Positions 45,734-54,780 of a stretch of DNA of 64,000 nt are shown here, in pieces. The notes under the pieces were generated by a model that made no database searches, was not told the origin of the DNA, and saw only the letters and a program-made list of their open reading frames with translations. The stretch is from Amphibacillus sp. MSJ-3. GTDB lineage: Bacteria; Bacillota; Bacilli; Bacillales; Amphibacillaceae. Position numbers and translations under genes: made by a program. The stretch spans positions 39,620-103,619 of the forward strand of contig NZ_JAHLQM010000005.1 in NCBI RefSeq assembly GCF_018919165.1, read 5' to 3'. Within the stretch, counting starts at the first letter, position 1; each line of letters begins with the position of its first letter.

Positions 45734-45768
45734 GAAGTGATCAATCGGGATCGCTTTATTTTTTTTTC
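45734..45768 (+). terminator. Terminator of the YdjO-like gene
   Basis: GAAGTGATC pairs with GGATCGCTT (G-T pair included) followed by TATTTTTTTTT. The repeat copy at 45768 begins immediately after. Confidence 0.75.
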
Positions 45769-46106
45769 GCAGTGCAACTGTCAGTAAGGCTCCCACTTGA
45801 AAAAATCAAAGGAAAGAATTGCGAGTGGGGCCCAACTGTCAGTAAGGGCCAGATTGGTTTAAAGGCCTTTAGGTCATACCCTTGTGGTGCTAACAAATAT
45901 TTTCAGTGGGACGAGTAACCGCAAGTCACTTTGGTGGGACGAGTAACCGCAAATCACTTCGATGGGACGAGTAACCGCAGTCCCAGTCCCAGTCCCAGTC
46001 AGTGGGGGTGAGGAAGACAGACTAAACTCACCACGTTCTGTGGTAACGTCTGCATGAACTACATCCTGTAGTCCCAATCTCTACACTGATTGAAGTTTCA
46101 CTTTAG
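45768..46106 (+). repeat. CTGTCAGT repeat family, full length (copy 8)
   Basis: The most complete copy, ~338 bp: CGCAGTGCAACTGTCAGTAA, hairpin arms CCCACTT / GAGTGGGG, CAACTGTCAGTAAGGGCC, TTTAGGTCATACCCTTGTGG, three 28-bp GGGACGAGTAACCGC units, a (CCCAGT)n run, GTGGGGGTGAGGAAGACAGA, CTAAACTCACCACG, TGTGGTAACGTCTG and the end word CTGATTGAAGTTTCACTTTA. Several inner arms can pair, so it would be highly structured as RNA or single-stranded DNA. No coding frame is credible in it. Confidence 0.9.
45908..45995 (+). repeat. 28-bp tandem units GGGACGAGTAACCGC plus CCCAGT microsatellite
   Basis: GGGACGAGTAACCGCA starts at 45908, 45936 and 45964, an exact 28-bp period; the linkers AGTCACTTTGGT and AATCACTTCGAT are also related. 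The last unit runs into CCCAGT repeated three times. The copy at 51089 has one unit, the inverted copy at 38290 has two and the copy at 43648 has none, so the unit number varies between copies. Confidence 0.85.
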
Positions 46107-46276
46107 TTACCTTCTTGAAAATGCCTGAGGTTAGGGGTTAATAAATAGGAAATCAAAATAATAGGTTTATTTTTTGCCAAATTGTTCACTACTTGAATGA
46201 AAAGATAAAAAATGTTTCAATGGAATCAAGTGATACTTGTTTAAGTATATGATTTAATCTTCTAAGTGAATGGGGA

Positions 46277-47023
46277 ATGTATGTGTTTAAAAAGATAATA
46301 ATAAGTGGGTGGCTGCTACTACTAAGTATCGTTTTGTTAGCTTGTAATGATGATGTAAAAGATAAGGAAGAACTTAGTCTTGATCAAGACGATGAAATCG
46401 TTGAAATGCCTGAAATAACGGATGAACAAGAAGAGATTGTTACTGAGGATGAATTGCTTGATGAAGACTCCCTTGTGCTTATTATAAATGGTGAAGAGGT
46501 CTATGGGGATAACTATAATTTAGTCTATTATGAAACTAAAAATTCAATGAACCAAGATAAAGAGAACGCTAGTAAGGATTTAACTAAAATTCATGAAGAA
46601 ACGATGACAACATTGATTCGGCAAACGCTTTTAGCACAAGATGCATATGAAAAGGGGATTGTCATCACGGATGAGGAAGTTGATGCAATTTATCAAGAGA
46701 CAAAAGCCCAATTTGATACAGAGGATGACTTTTATCAGGTTTTAGATCAATTACCTTATTCTGAAGAGGTTTTTCGAGATATTTTAGCGAAGTCATTATT
46801 ACAACAATACTATATTGATCAGGAATTCGATGATATCCAGATTAGTGATCAGGATGTTGAGAGCTTTTATGCACTTCTCAAGGAAGAGATGGAGGATGCT
46901 CCTGATTTAGATGATATTCGAAGTGAAATAAAAAGTCGATTGCTGCAAATAGAAATTCAAAATGCATTAAATGATCGCCTAGATCAACTGTTGGAAGAAG
47001 CTGAGATTGAAGAAGTCATATAA
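46277..47023 (+). CDS. SurA N-terminal-domain-like lipoprotein
   Basis: A ~248-residue lipoprotein: signal with lipobox VLLAC (Cys about residue 23), an acidic linker (~25-70), then a helical domain DSLVLIINGEEVYGDNYNLV followed by TMTTLIRQTLLAQDAYEKGI and ITDEEVDAIYQETKAQF, matching the chaperone part of SurA/PrsA-type proteins. There is no PPIase (rotamase) domain, so it would be a chaperone-only relative. The GTG at 46283 is an alternative start with better spacing to TGGGG. It is convergent with the PBP/sortase operon. Confidence 0.75.
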   Translation: MYVFKKIIISGWLLLLSIVLLACNDDVKDKEELSLDQDDEIVEMPEITDEQEEIVTEDELLDEDSLVLIINGEEVYGDNYNLVYYETKNSMNQDKENASKDLTKIHEETMTTLIRQTLLAQDAYEKGIVITDEEVDAIYQETKAQFDTEDDFYQVLDQLPYSEEVFRDILAKSLLQQYYIDQEFDDIQISDQDVESFYALLKEEMEDAPDLDDIRSEIKSRLLQIEIQNALNDRLDQLLEEAEIEEVI

Positions 47024-47026
47024 ATA

Positions 47027-47070
47027 AAAGTGAGGAGCTGTCATCAAATAGATTGGCAGCTCCTCACTTT
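47027..47070. terminator. Bidirectional terminator between convergent genes
   Basis: AAAGTGAGGAGCTG and CAGCTCCTCACTTT form a 14-bp perfect stem, A-rich on one side and T-rich on the other, serving both the lipoprotein gene and the minus-strand PBP gene. Confidence 0.9.
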
Positions 47071-47080
47071 CTATTGAAAA

Positions 47081-49126
47081 TTAATCATACAATTCTTGAT
47101 AAATATTAGTTGCCTTTTTAACAACATAACTACTGCCACCTCGAGATTGAACCGATTCAACCATCATTGCGAGAATGATATCTTGGGAATCAGGGTAGGA
47201 GACAAACCAGCCATTTTCAGTTCCATTTTCATCATCTAATGATAATTTTAATTCAGCTGTTCCTGTTTTGCCTGAGAGCTCAACTTCATCAATATTTGCT
47301 CGGCGTGCTGTTCCATTAGAAGCAGAGACGACCTTGCGGAGTGCCTCACGCAAATATTCAGCATCTTCAGGGCTAATTAGATCTTCTGCATAAGCTTGAG
47401 CTTGCTCTTCCTCTACATCTAAGATGGGCTGAATCATCATGCCATCATTTAAAATTGGAGTATAAGCTGTTGCCAAATGTAAAGCAGAGATTAAAATTTC
47501 ACCTTGGCCATATCCAGAATCAGCCAGTAATGTTTCTTTATCGATCTTTTCACTATTAGATATGTGGCTTGAGTATATCGGGTATGTAAAAGATAAGCCG
47601 TCTTCACCAAATCCGAACGACTCCAGACCTGCTACAAAATCTTTTCCGCCAATTTCTACGGCTTTTTGAGCAAAATAAATATTATCAGATCGAATAAGTG
47701 CATTGCTTAAATCGACTGGCCCTGTTGATTCTGAGACCCGTTTCACTCGATAATTCCCCCAGTTTTCCTTACTCCAAGTTAAGCCTTTGATTTCAACAGC
47801 ATCATTTTGGTTTATTACGCCAGTTTTTAATCCGATCATTGCTGTAAGTGGTTTAAATGCTGAACCTGGTGAATAAGTTGAAGCAAATCGGTTTAAAATG
47901 GGTTGATCCGGATCTTCAGTTAATTCATCGTATTTAGTTTGACTAATACCATAAGCAAAATCGTGTGGATCAAAAGCTGGGCTTGATACGAGCGCAAGTG
48001 TCTCACCCGTTTTAGGATCAATCGCGGCTGCTGTTCCCGCATCACCATCAAATTGATCATAAATCATTTGTTGTAATTCTGCGTCAATTGTTAACTGAAT
48101 ATCTTCACCGGGGATCGGTGGTTTTTCAGCGATACCAATTTTACTATTTTCATTTTCAACGACAATTCTTATCCCATCCTCACCACGTAAACGTTCTTCA
48201 AAAAGTTGTTCAATCCCCCGTTTTCCAATTAGATCGTTTGTTGTATAAGTCCCTTCTTCCGCTTCACTAATTTCTTCTTCAGTAATCGTTCCAATATAGC
48301 CGATAAGGTGGGCTAAGCTTTCATTATAAGGGTAAGAGCGTCCTGTCTTAGCATTTGATATGACCGGTGGAATGGCGACTAAATCAGAAATTAATTCTTC
48401 GTCATTATTAGGGATTGTTTTTAAAGGAACGAATACACCATCGGTCACCCAGTCTTGATTAAGTAATGATTCAATTTTTTCAACACTAATATCTAGTAAT
48501 TTTGCTATTTCCTTGATTTCAGATTTACGGTTATCTGTAAAGCGAGCAGGGTCAACACCGATTTCATAAACCGTATCGTTTATGGCAAGTCCATTCCCAT
48601 TTCGATCGAAAATTTCCCCGCGTGTTGTTGGAATGGTCGTGCAACTAATCGTCCCATTATCTGAAAGCTCAGGGAAAATTAATCCTGGATGCCAAACAAT
48701 TTTCCAATCACTTCGCTCCTCACCTTTCTCTACTTCTTCGATTTGTTCTACCAATGTGATTTCATCATCAAATTTTATTTCTCCGACAATTGATTGTTGT
48801 TGTACTGTAATCGGAAAAGTAGTTGGTATTTCTTCATTTTCATCAGTGTCTTCAGGAATATCTGGTAAAGTGTAGGAAATTGATAAATCTTCAATCTCAA
48901 GATCTTGATAAATTTTTTCGTAACGATCGACAAAATCCTCTCGACTGTATGTTTCACGAGTTTCTTCTGACAACATATCATACATATCGGTGAAGTTTTG
49001 TTCTTGCCACAATTCCACGTATTCTTCAAATCGTTGATCTGGTAAAATCACTTCTTCATCATTTGAACAGCCACTTGGAAGGAGGAATGCAAGAAGTATC
49101 ATGACCAGATAGATTAGTTTTTTCAT
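47081..49126 (-). CDS. pbpC: Class B penicillin-binding protein (MecA/PBP3-like) lipoprotein
   Basis: A 681-residue cell-wall transpeptidase. The N-terminus is a lipoprotein signal (LLAFLLPSGC), then an NTF2-like MecA_N domain (~25-130), a dimerisation domain (~150-310) and the transpeptidase domain. Active-site Ser in SPGSAFKPL (about residue 422), SDN in IRSDNIYFA and KTG in LSGKTGTAEL (about 620) are intact. Start ATG 49126 follows AGGAGAG at 8 bases; the ATG at 49144 overlaps the upstream stop and is less likely. It resembles B. subtilis PbpC (PBP3), a low-affinity PBP linked to beta-lactam tolerance. Operon with sortase D. Confidence 0.85.
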   Translation of the reverse strand: MKKLIYLVMILLAFLLPSGCSNDEEVILPDQRFEEYVELWQEQNFTDMYDMLSEETRETYSREDFVDRYEKIYQDLEIEDLSISYTLPDIPEDTDENEEIPTTFPITVQQQSIVGEIKFDDEITLVEQIEEVEKGEERSDWKIVWHPGLIFPELSDNGTISCTTIPTTRGEIFDRNGNGLAINDTVYEIGVDPARFTDNRKSEIKEIAKLLDISVEKIESLLNQDWVTDGVFVPLKTIPNNDEELISDLVAIPPVISNAKTGRSYPYNESLAHLIGYIGTITEEEISEAEEGTYTTNDLIGKRGIEQLFEERLRGEDGIRIVVENENSKIGIAEKPPIPGEDIQLTIDAELQQMIYDQFDGDAGTAAAIDPKTGETLALVSSPAFDPHDFAYGISQTKYDELTEDPDQPILNRFASTYSPGSAFKPLTAMIGLKTGVINQNDAVEIKGLTWSKENWGNYRVKRVSESTGPVDLSNALIRSDNIYFAQKAVEIGGKDFVAGLESFGFGEDGLSFTYPIYSSHISNSEKIDKETLLADSGYGQGEILISALHLATAYTPILNDGMMIQPILDVEEEQAQAYAEDLISPEDAEYLREALRKVVSASNGTARRANIDEVELSGKTGTAELKLSLDDENGTENGWFVSYPDSQDIILAMMVESVQSRGGSSYVVKKATNIYQELYD

Positions 49127-49143
49127 TACTGTATCTCTCCTCA

Positions 49144-49716
49144 TTATTCTTCAATTGGAATAGCATAAATGACGTAACGATCGGGTGCACTTCCAATATA
49201 GCCAAAAGGGTAACAAGTAGAAATAACAAGTTCTTCATCAGGTGCAGTTGAACCGATTATAGAAGTATCGTCTGCGCTTACAATAACTGAATCGACCATT
49301 TCGTATTTAAAGGTTCCATAAGGTAATTCAACGGTAATAATATCACCAAGCTCAACTTCACCAAGACGTGTAAAAACAGTATCCCGATGACCGGATAATA
49401 GAATTTGGTCATTATCGCCTGGATAAGCTGTTTGTGACATATGGCCAACACCACGTTCAAGTTCATCTGGATCGGTTCCCTCAATAATAGGGATGGATGC
49501 ATCGATTTTTTCGATTTTTAATAATCCAATTGTATCACCATAAGCTGGATCGAATTCTATCTTTGAATCACCATCTTTATTCGTTGCAGCATTTAACAAC
49601 TCTTCAGCCTCTGCTCGTGCTTGTTTTTCACCGATTTGGATATTGATGTATTCATAACTGCCAATGGCTAGAAAAACGATTCCGATGATAATAAGTAATG
49701 TAGCAATTTTCTTCAA
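49144..49716 (-). CDS. srtD: Class D sortase
   Basis: A 190-residue membrane-anchored transpeptidase that attaches surface proteins to peptidoglycan. N-terminal membrane helix, then the sortase barrel with catalytic His in LLSGHRDTVF, Cys in VISTCYPFG (about residue 168) and Arg in APDRYVIYA. The LSGHRDT and STCYPF motifs mark class D (YhcS-type). It is directly upstream of the PBP gene. The likely local substrate is the GH43 protein at 33903. Start ATG follows CAAGGAGGCGG. Confidence 0.92.
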   Translation of the reverse strand: MKKIATLLIIIGIVFLAIGSYEYINIQIGEKQARAEAEELLNAATNKDGDSKIEFDPAYGDTIGLLKIEKIDASIPIIEGTDPDELERGVGHMSQTAYPGDNDQILLSGHRDTVFTRLGEVELGDIITVELPYGTFKYEMVDSVIVSADDTSIIGSTAPDEELVISTCYPFGYIGSAPDRYVIYAIPIEE

Positions 49717-49783
49717 AATAACCGCCTCCTTGTTGAATTATTCTTATTAGTTTATTTCATTTTAAGTATACTATATAAAAGCT

Positions 49784-50422
49784 TTAATCTTGATAAGGAA
49801 TTTCAATATATTTTTCCTTATTAATCTTGAGCTCGGCTTGGTCACTGGTTAAATCAATCATCCAAGTTGAAAAGGCATCGATTTGATCGACTGCAACAAG
49901 CACATGAAAGGCAACATGCTCCAAATAGTCAATCGTTTCAATTAAATATTCATTTTGATGCAATTCATTTTCAATTTTCCCAAGAAGAGGATAATCAATC
50001 GTTATTGTTACCTGCTTCATTAATTGGCGTTTAACAATACCAGTTTCTTGTATGGCTTCAGAGGTTGTTTTTGAATAAGCACGGATTAGACCACCAGCAC
50101 CAAGTTTAATACCACCAAAGTATCGGGTAACAACAACACAAGTATCTTTTAAACCGTTTTTCTTCAGGACTTCTAGCATTGGGATTCCCGCTGTACCACT
50201 TGGTTCACCATCATCATTAGCTTTTTGGATTTGGTCATGTTCACCGATAAGATAAGCCGAACAATTGTGAGTTGCTTGACTGTGTTCTTTTTTTATTTTT
50301 CGAATGAAAGTCTGTGCTTCTTCTTCTGTTTCGGTCCGCTTTATATGACCAATAAAACGGGATTTCTGAATGATGATTTCAGCTTGTCCTTCTGATTGAA
50401 CAGTTAAATAATTTTTCAGCAC
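49784..50422 (-). CDS. yvyE: YigZ/IMPACT family protein (YvyE)
   Basis: A 212-residue protein with GTG start (ATAGGAGG 7 bases upstream). The N-terminal UPF0029/Impact domain carries the signature DDGEPSGTAGIPMLEVLKK and VVVTRYFGGIKLGAGGLIRAY; the C-terminal ~70 residues are the DUF1949 ferredoxin-like domain. Molecular role is unsettled; YigZ relatives bind nucleic acids or proline dipeptides. In B. subtilis yvyE also lies next to degS, so the synteny supports the call. Confidence 0.9.
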   Translation of the reverse strand: MLKNYLTVQSEGQAEIIIQKSRFIGHIKRTETEEEAQTFIRKIKKEHSQATHNCSAYLIGEHDQIQKANDDGEPSGTAGIPMLEVLKKNGLKDTCVVVTRYFGGIKLGAGGLIRAYSKTTSEAIQETGIVKRQLMKQVTITIDYPLLGKIENELHQNEYLIETIDYLEHVAFHVLVAVDQIDAFSTWMIDLTSDQAELKINKEKYIEIPYQD

Positions 50423-50782
50423 TAAAAAACCTCCTATCATGATTTATTATAAGCGGATAAGTGTACAAGGTAAAGCGAACAATCCCCTTTATGGATTGAA
50501 TAAAGAAAGCTTCGATTATTTACCTATTCATTCTTCATTTTTATTTAATAAAATCACTTTTATCTTTGAATTACTGAACCGTACAAGCACTAACTAGACA
50601 AAATAAGCCCCTTAGATAGAGCTAGGTTGATTGTCCCATAATCCCTCCTAACAAGATTGGTAATTTTCTGGTTTTATTGTAATGGTCCTATAAAAAAAGA
50701 GAGTAGGGATAAAAAGTTAAAAAATCATTCAATAATTTTTGGATTTTGTCACTATTTAATTATAAAACTATCCTGTAAATAT

Positions 50783-50960
50783 GCTATGATAAAAGTATCA
50801 AAAAAAACGGTTGTTTAAAAAGTCTAAAGAATTAATAAAATAAGAGCAGAAGCCCTTCGCCTAATGCATCTACCGATATGTTTTGGACGATGTTCGGACA
50901 AGTAATCTTTGCCCCGTTCCAATCTTAGAAGGTGGTAATCTTAACTGATGGGGCTTTTTA
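50783..50960 (+). ncRNA. Candidate structured RNA with its own promoter and terminator
   Basis: TGCTATGAT (50782-50790) is an extended -10. About 120 bases later GCCCC (50911) pairs with GGGGC (50950), followed by CTTTTT. Between them are complementary stretches such as CCGAT...GTTCGG and AGCCCTTCGCC opposite the terminator arm. There is no frame with a ribosome site. It could be a riboswitch relic or an independent RNA; the next gene, degS, begins 545 bases on, behind a repeat copy. I could not match it to a known riboswitch class. Confidence 0.45.
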
Positions 50961-51088
50961 GCCTGTCCTAACACTTTGCAACAGAATCCTTAAGGGATTA
51001 AGTAGGATGAATGTAGGAACCTTCAGTGAGAACGGTTTATTTATGACTTAATTGGGAATGAAGCCCCATTAAATGAAGATTTATTTTA
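50961..51088. other. Intergenic DNA, nothing recognisable
   Basis: Part of the ~1 kb gene-free stretch between yvyE and degS (50423-51504). Apart from the RNA candidate and the repeat copy that flank it, I see no gene or site here. Confidence 0.4.
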
Positions 51089-51342
51089 ACACAGTGTAGC
51101 TGTCAGTAAGACTCACACTTCAAGCATTCGAAGGAAACTAGGAATTGCAAGTGGGAGATTAACTGACAGAAGCGGCCTGATTGGTTTAGGTGAAACCCTT
51201 GTAGTAGTAACAAATATTTTTGTTGGGACGAGTAACCGCGGTCCCAGTCCCAGTCAGTAGGGGATGGGAGAAGGCAGACTAAACCCACAAGGTTTTGTGG
51301 TAAGTTCTGAACCCCCTTACTGATTGAAGTTTCACTTTATTT
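51089..51342 (+). repeat. CTGTCAGT repeat family (copy 9)
   Basis: CACAGTGTAGCTGTCAGTAA, ACACTTCAAGCATTCGAAGG, AAACTAGGAATTGCAAGTGG, GAGATTAACTGACAGAAGCG, one GGGACGAGTAACCGCGG unit, GTCCCAGTCCCAGTCAGTAG, GATGGGAGAAGGCAGACTAA, end word CTGATTGAAGTTTCACTTTA. The order of words is the same as at 45768. Confidence 0.88.
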
Positions 51343-51504
51343 ACTGCTTGTATTTTTGAACATGGATCGTATAATGCTGTTCAATAAAATAAAAAATGAT
51401 CATTGTCATAAACAATAATAATTTTAACATCTAACTTATTGGTTATCCTATAGTAGAATAGGTACATGATAATGGATTCAATAAGCGGATATAGGAGTTT
51501 TATA

Positions 51505-52638
51505 ATGAAACAAATAAATGAAAGAAATTTTGATCAAATCATTGAAAGTATGCTAGGAGTTGTCGATAAAAGTAAAGATGAAATTTATGAATTAACGGAA
51601 TCCTCAAGAGAAGAACAGAAGTCTTTAACTCAAGAGCTGGAAGAAATTAGACAAAAAGTAAAAGAAATGATTGCTCGAGGTGATCAATTAGAGAAACAAG
51701 AACGTATTTATCGTAATCGACTGGCACAGGTTAGCAAAAATTTTAACGTCTACACTGAAAAAGAAATCAAAGATGTTTATGTCACAACCCATGATATTCA
51801 GGCTGAATTAAAAATGGTCCGAGAACGTGAGATTTCTTTGCGGCAACAACGTGACTTTATTGAACGGCGTTTAAAGTCTTTAGAAAGAATTATTGGCAAA
51901 GGTGCAACGCTTGTTAGCAAAGTCTCAATTATATCAAATTATCTGACTGATGATTTTAAACAAATTGGAGATTTAATAGAAGATGCTAATCAAAAACAAG
52001 CATTCGGATTAAAGATTATTGAAGCCCAAGAAGAAGAGCGGCGTCGAATTTCCCGGGAAATCCATGATGGGCCAGCACAAATGTTAGCTAATATTTTACT
52101 GAGAGCAGACCTAGTTGATCGGACGTTTAGAGAGAGAAGTCATGAAGAAGCGATGAAAGAAATGAAAAGTATGCGTTCAATGGTTCGAACATCCTTAGGT
52201 GAAGTCAGACGAATCATTTATGATTTACGACCGATGGCTTTAGATGATCTAGGGCTTGTTCCAACGATTAGAAAGTATTTAGCAAATGTAGAGGACTATC
52301 ACAAGATTACAATTAACTTATCAGAACAAGGCTGCTTCGATCAATTAGATGCAAAATATGAGGTTGCTTTATTCCGTTTAATTCAAGAAGCTGTTCAGAA
52401 TGCAGTTAAACATGCCTCTCCAACAGTTATCCAAGTTAATATAAGTATGGATAACAATCAAGTTTCTGCTCTTATTCGTGATGATGGTGTTGGATTTGAC
52501 ATTAACCAGAAGAAAGATAATTCTTTTGGCCTAATTGGAATGCGTGAACGTGTTGAAATGCTTGCTGGCCAGTTAAAAATAAAATCCAAAATTGGACAAG
52601 GGACTACAATTTATGTGAAGGTTCCTTTGAAAAATTAA
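51505..52638 (+). CDS. degS: Sensor histidine kinase DegS
   Basis: A 377-residue cytoplasmic kinase (B. subtilis DegS 385). The N-terminal ~170 residues are long coiled-coil helices of the DegS sensor domain; the phosphoacceptor His is in RRISREIHDGPAQ (about residue 187), followed by VRRIIYDLRPMALDDLGLVP and an HATPase domain (ALFRLIQEAVQNAVKHA, DDGVGFD, FGLIGMRERV). Phosphorylates DegU to control secreted enzymes, competence and motility. Start ATG 51505 after ATAGGAG. Confidence 0.97.
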   Translation: MKQINERNFDQIIESMLGVVDKSKDEIYELTESSREEQKSLTQELEEIRQKVKEMIARGDQLEKQERIYRNRLAQVSKNFNVYTEKEIKDVYVTTHDIQAELKMVREREISLRQQRDFIERRLKSLERIIGKGATLVSKVSIISNYLTDDFKQIGDLIEDANQKQAFGLKIIEAQEEERRRISREIHDGPAQMLANILLRADLVDRTFRERSHEEAMKEMKSMRSMVRTSLGEVRRIIYDLRPMALDDLGLVPTIRKYLANVEDYHKITINLSEQGCFDQLDAKYEVALFRLIQEAVQNAVKHASPTVIQVNISMDNNQVSALIRDDGVGFDINQKKDNSFGLIGMRERVEMLAGQLKIKSKIGQGTTIYVKVPLKN

Positions 52639-52860
52639 TTAAATTAATGTTTTTTTTCAAAAATCATGTATAATTAGGATAGATAAATTGACAAAAAAAA
52701 GAATTAAACTGTAAATCAATGAATAGCTTTTCAGACATTAATCACTTTTTTTATTTAATTATTCATAAATTAGCCATATTGTCCCTGATATAAATGGTTT
52801 ATTAAGAAAGAATATAGTTAGTCTGAATTATATTTAATGAGTACAGATGGAGGAGTAAAT

Positions 52861-53535
52861 ATGACAAAGAAAATTGTTTTAATTGATGACCACGTACTAT
52901 TTCGGGAAGGGGTAAAGCGGATCCTAGATTTTGAGGATAGTTTTGAAGTTGTGGCAGAAGGTGACGATGGTGAACAAGCGCTTAGCATCGTTGAAGAGTA
53001 TAGACCCGATGTTGTATTAATGGATATTAATATGCCGAATACTAACGGTGTTCAAGCAACGAAAAAGATCTTTGCTAAATTCCCAGATGTTCGTGTCATT
53101 ATTTTATCAATTCATGATGATGAAAACTATGTGACACATGCATTAAAATCGGGTGCTAACGGTTATCTGTTAAAGGAAATGGACTCTGAAACTTTAATTG
53201 AAGCGATTAAAATTGTAAGTGAGGGTGGCTCATACTTACATCCTAAGGTCACTCATAACTTGGTAAGAGAGTTCCAACGTTTGAGCAAAGTTGAATCAGG
53301 AAGCATTGAAGACATAGAATATCGTAAACCACTTCATTTATTAACACGTCGTGAATGTGAAATTTTGCAATTACTTGCGGATGGAAAGAGCAACCGAGGT
53401 ATTTCTGAACATTTATTTATCAGTGAGAAAACAGTGAAGAATCATGTCAGCAATATTTTACAAAAAATGAATGTTAATGATCGTACGCAAGCCGTCGTTA
53501 TGGCTATTCGAAATGGTTGGGTGGAAGTATTGTAA
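52861..53535 (+). CDS. degU: Response regulator DegU
   Basis: A 224-residue NarL/LuxR-type regulator (B. subtilis 229). Receiver domain with acidic pocket LIDDH, phospho-Asp in [10 protein letters not shown] (residue 55) and Lys in [10 protein letters not shown]-terminal LuxR helix-turn-helix [20 protein letters not shown] and [21 protein letters not shown] ribosome site. Separated from degS by 222 bases, so it probably also has its own promoter, as in B. subtilis. Confidence 0.97.
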   Translation: MTKKIVLIDDHVLFREGVKRILDFEDSFEVVAEGDDGEQALSIVEEYRPDVVLMDINMPNTNGVQATKKIFAKFPDVRVIILSIHDDENYVTHALKSGANGYLLKEMDSETLIEAIKIVSEGGSYLHPKVTHNLVREFQRLSKVESGSIEDIEYRKPLHLLTRRECEILQLLADGKSNRGISEHLFISEKTVKNHVSNILQKMNVNDRTQAVVMAIRNGWVEVL

Positions 53536-53567
53536 GACAAATGCATATTTTTACATAAACAATCTAG

Positions 53568-53594
53568 TTTTTCCTTTTGCTAGGTTGTTTTTTT
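53568..53594 (+). terminator. Terminator of degU
   Basis: AACAATCTAG pairs with CTAGGTTGTT and is followed by TTTTT. The remaining ~300 bases to degV (53595-53892) contain no gene that I can support; TTGACG at 53826 could be a -35 but no matching -10 is at a normal distance. Confidence 0.85.
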
Positions 53595-53892
53595 AATTAT
53601 TGAGGATTTTATAAAACATGTGAAGAGATAAAATGAAAATACTTAAGTTAGGGACTATGATTTTTTTGAGTAATTCGTTAGAATGAGAAGGAGTTTATAT
53701 TTTTTTTGAAAAACTGTTCAAAGGCTTTGAGGAAATAATGTGTCAAGAATAGATGACTTTTTATCAATTACTAACATGTTTGAGTTCCAAACATTTGGCG
53801 CTCTCCTATTTTTTGAACATGCACTTTGACGATAATCATGGCATTATTTTTTATCATACTTATACTATTGATAGAAGGGTACGATCTTTAAA

Positions 53893-54735
53893 ATGAAAAT
53901 AGCTGTATTAACAGACAGTACGTCTTATTTAACAGAGAGCACGAGGAAGAGGTATAACATCGAAATTGTCCCATTAAGTGTAACATTTGGCAATAAGTCC
54001 TACGAAGAAGAAATTGAACTGGATGCAGTAGCCTTTTATTCGCTAGTTCATGAATCAAAAGAATTACCAAAAACATCTCAACCTTCAATTGGTTATATGA
54101 CGGACAAGCTAACTGAACTAGCTAAAGACTATGATGCCGTCATTGCAATTCATTTATCAAGTGGCATTAGCGGAACATTTCAATCTATGCAGACTGCTGG
54201 CACGATGGTTAATAACATTGATGTTCGGGTTTTTGATTCAGAAATAAGCTGTATGCCACAAGGTTTTTATGTACTTGAAGCAGCTAGAATGGTTGAAAAA
54301 GGAACAACACCAGACGAAATAATCGCCAGATTGAACGAAATGAAACAATCCATGCGAGCATATTTTGTTGTTGATGATTTACAACATCTTCATCGTGGAG
54401 GACGCTTAAGCGGTACTCAAGCACTTGTCGGAAGCATGTTACAAGTCAAACCGATCCTCCATTTTGTCGATAAAAAAATTGTCCCGTTTGAAAAAATCCG
54501 AACACAGAAAAAAGCATTCAAGCGTATTGTTGAATTGTTTGATGAAGATGCAAAAACAGGCGAACCCATCCAAGCTTCTGTCATTCACGCTAACGCACCA
54601 GAGCTTGCAGAATCATTCGCTCAAGAATTAAAAAATCTTTATCCAAACGCTGACATAAACATTAGTTATTTTGGAGCTGTTATTGGAACTCACCTTGGCG
54701 AAGGCTCAATTGGACTTGGCTGGTATAAAGAATAA
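53893..54735 (+). CDS. degV: DegV family fatty-acid-binding protein
   Basis: A 280-residue two-domain protein. LTDSTSYLTESTRKRYNIEIVPLSV at the N-terminus, KTSQPSIGYMTDKL, VIAIHLSSGISGTFQSM, FDSEISCMPQGFYVLEAARM, LQHLHRGGRLSGTQALVGSM and HLGEGSIGLGW at the end are all DegV/FakB motifs. FakB proteins carry fatty acids to the kinase FakA for membrane lipid synthesis. The position between degU and comFA is the same as yviA in B. subtilis. Confidence 0.93.
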   Translation: MKIAVLTDSTSYLTESTRKRYNIEIVPLSVTFGNKSYEEEIELDAVAFYSLVHESKELPKTSQPSIGYMTDKLTELAKDYDAVIAIHLSSGISGTFQSMQTAGTMVNNIDVRVFDSEISCMPQGFYVLEAARMVEKGTTPDEIIARLNEMKQSMRAYFVVDDLQHLHRGGRLSGTQALVGSMLQVKPILHFVDKKIVPFEKIRTQKKAFKRIVELFDEDAKTGEPIQASVIHANAPELAESFAQELKNLYPNADINISYFGAVIGTHLGEGSIGLGWYKE

Positions 54736-54743
54736 AAACTTGA

Positions 54744-54765
54744 CTCCACTGCACTTGTAGTGGAG
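54744..54765 (+). terminator. Short hairpin after degV
   Basis: CTCCACT (54744-54750) pairs with AGTGGAG (54759-54765); the following CTCTTCATA is only weakly T-rich, so termination is uncertain. Confidence 0.45.
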
Positions 54766-54780
54766 CTCTTCATATTTGAT

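Noticed and set aside
45908..45995. CRISPR array
   Set aside because: Three 28-bp units with related, not unique, linkers; no cas genes; the same motif occurs singly inside other repeat copies.
45874..46077. 67-residue minus-strand frame
   Set aside because: It lies wholly within the CTGTCAGT repeat and encodes its tandem units; also seen in part at 51103-51288.
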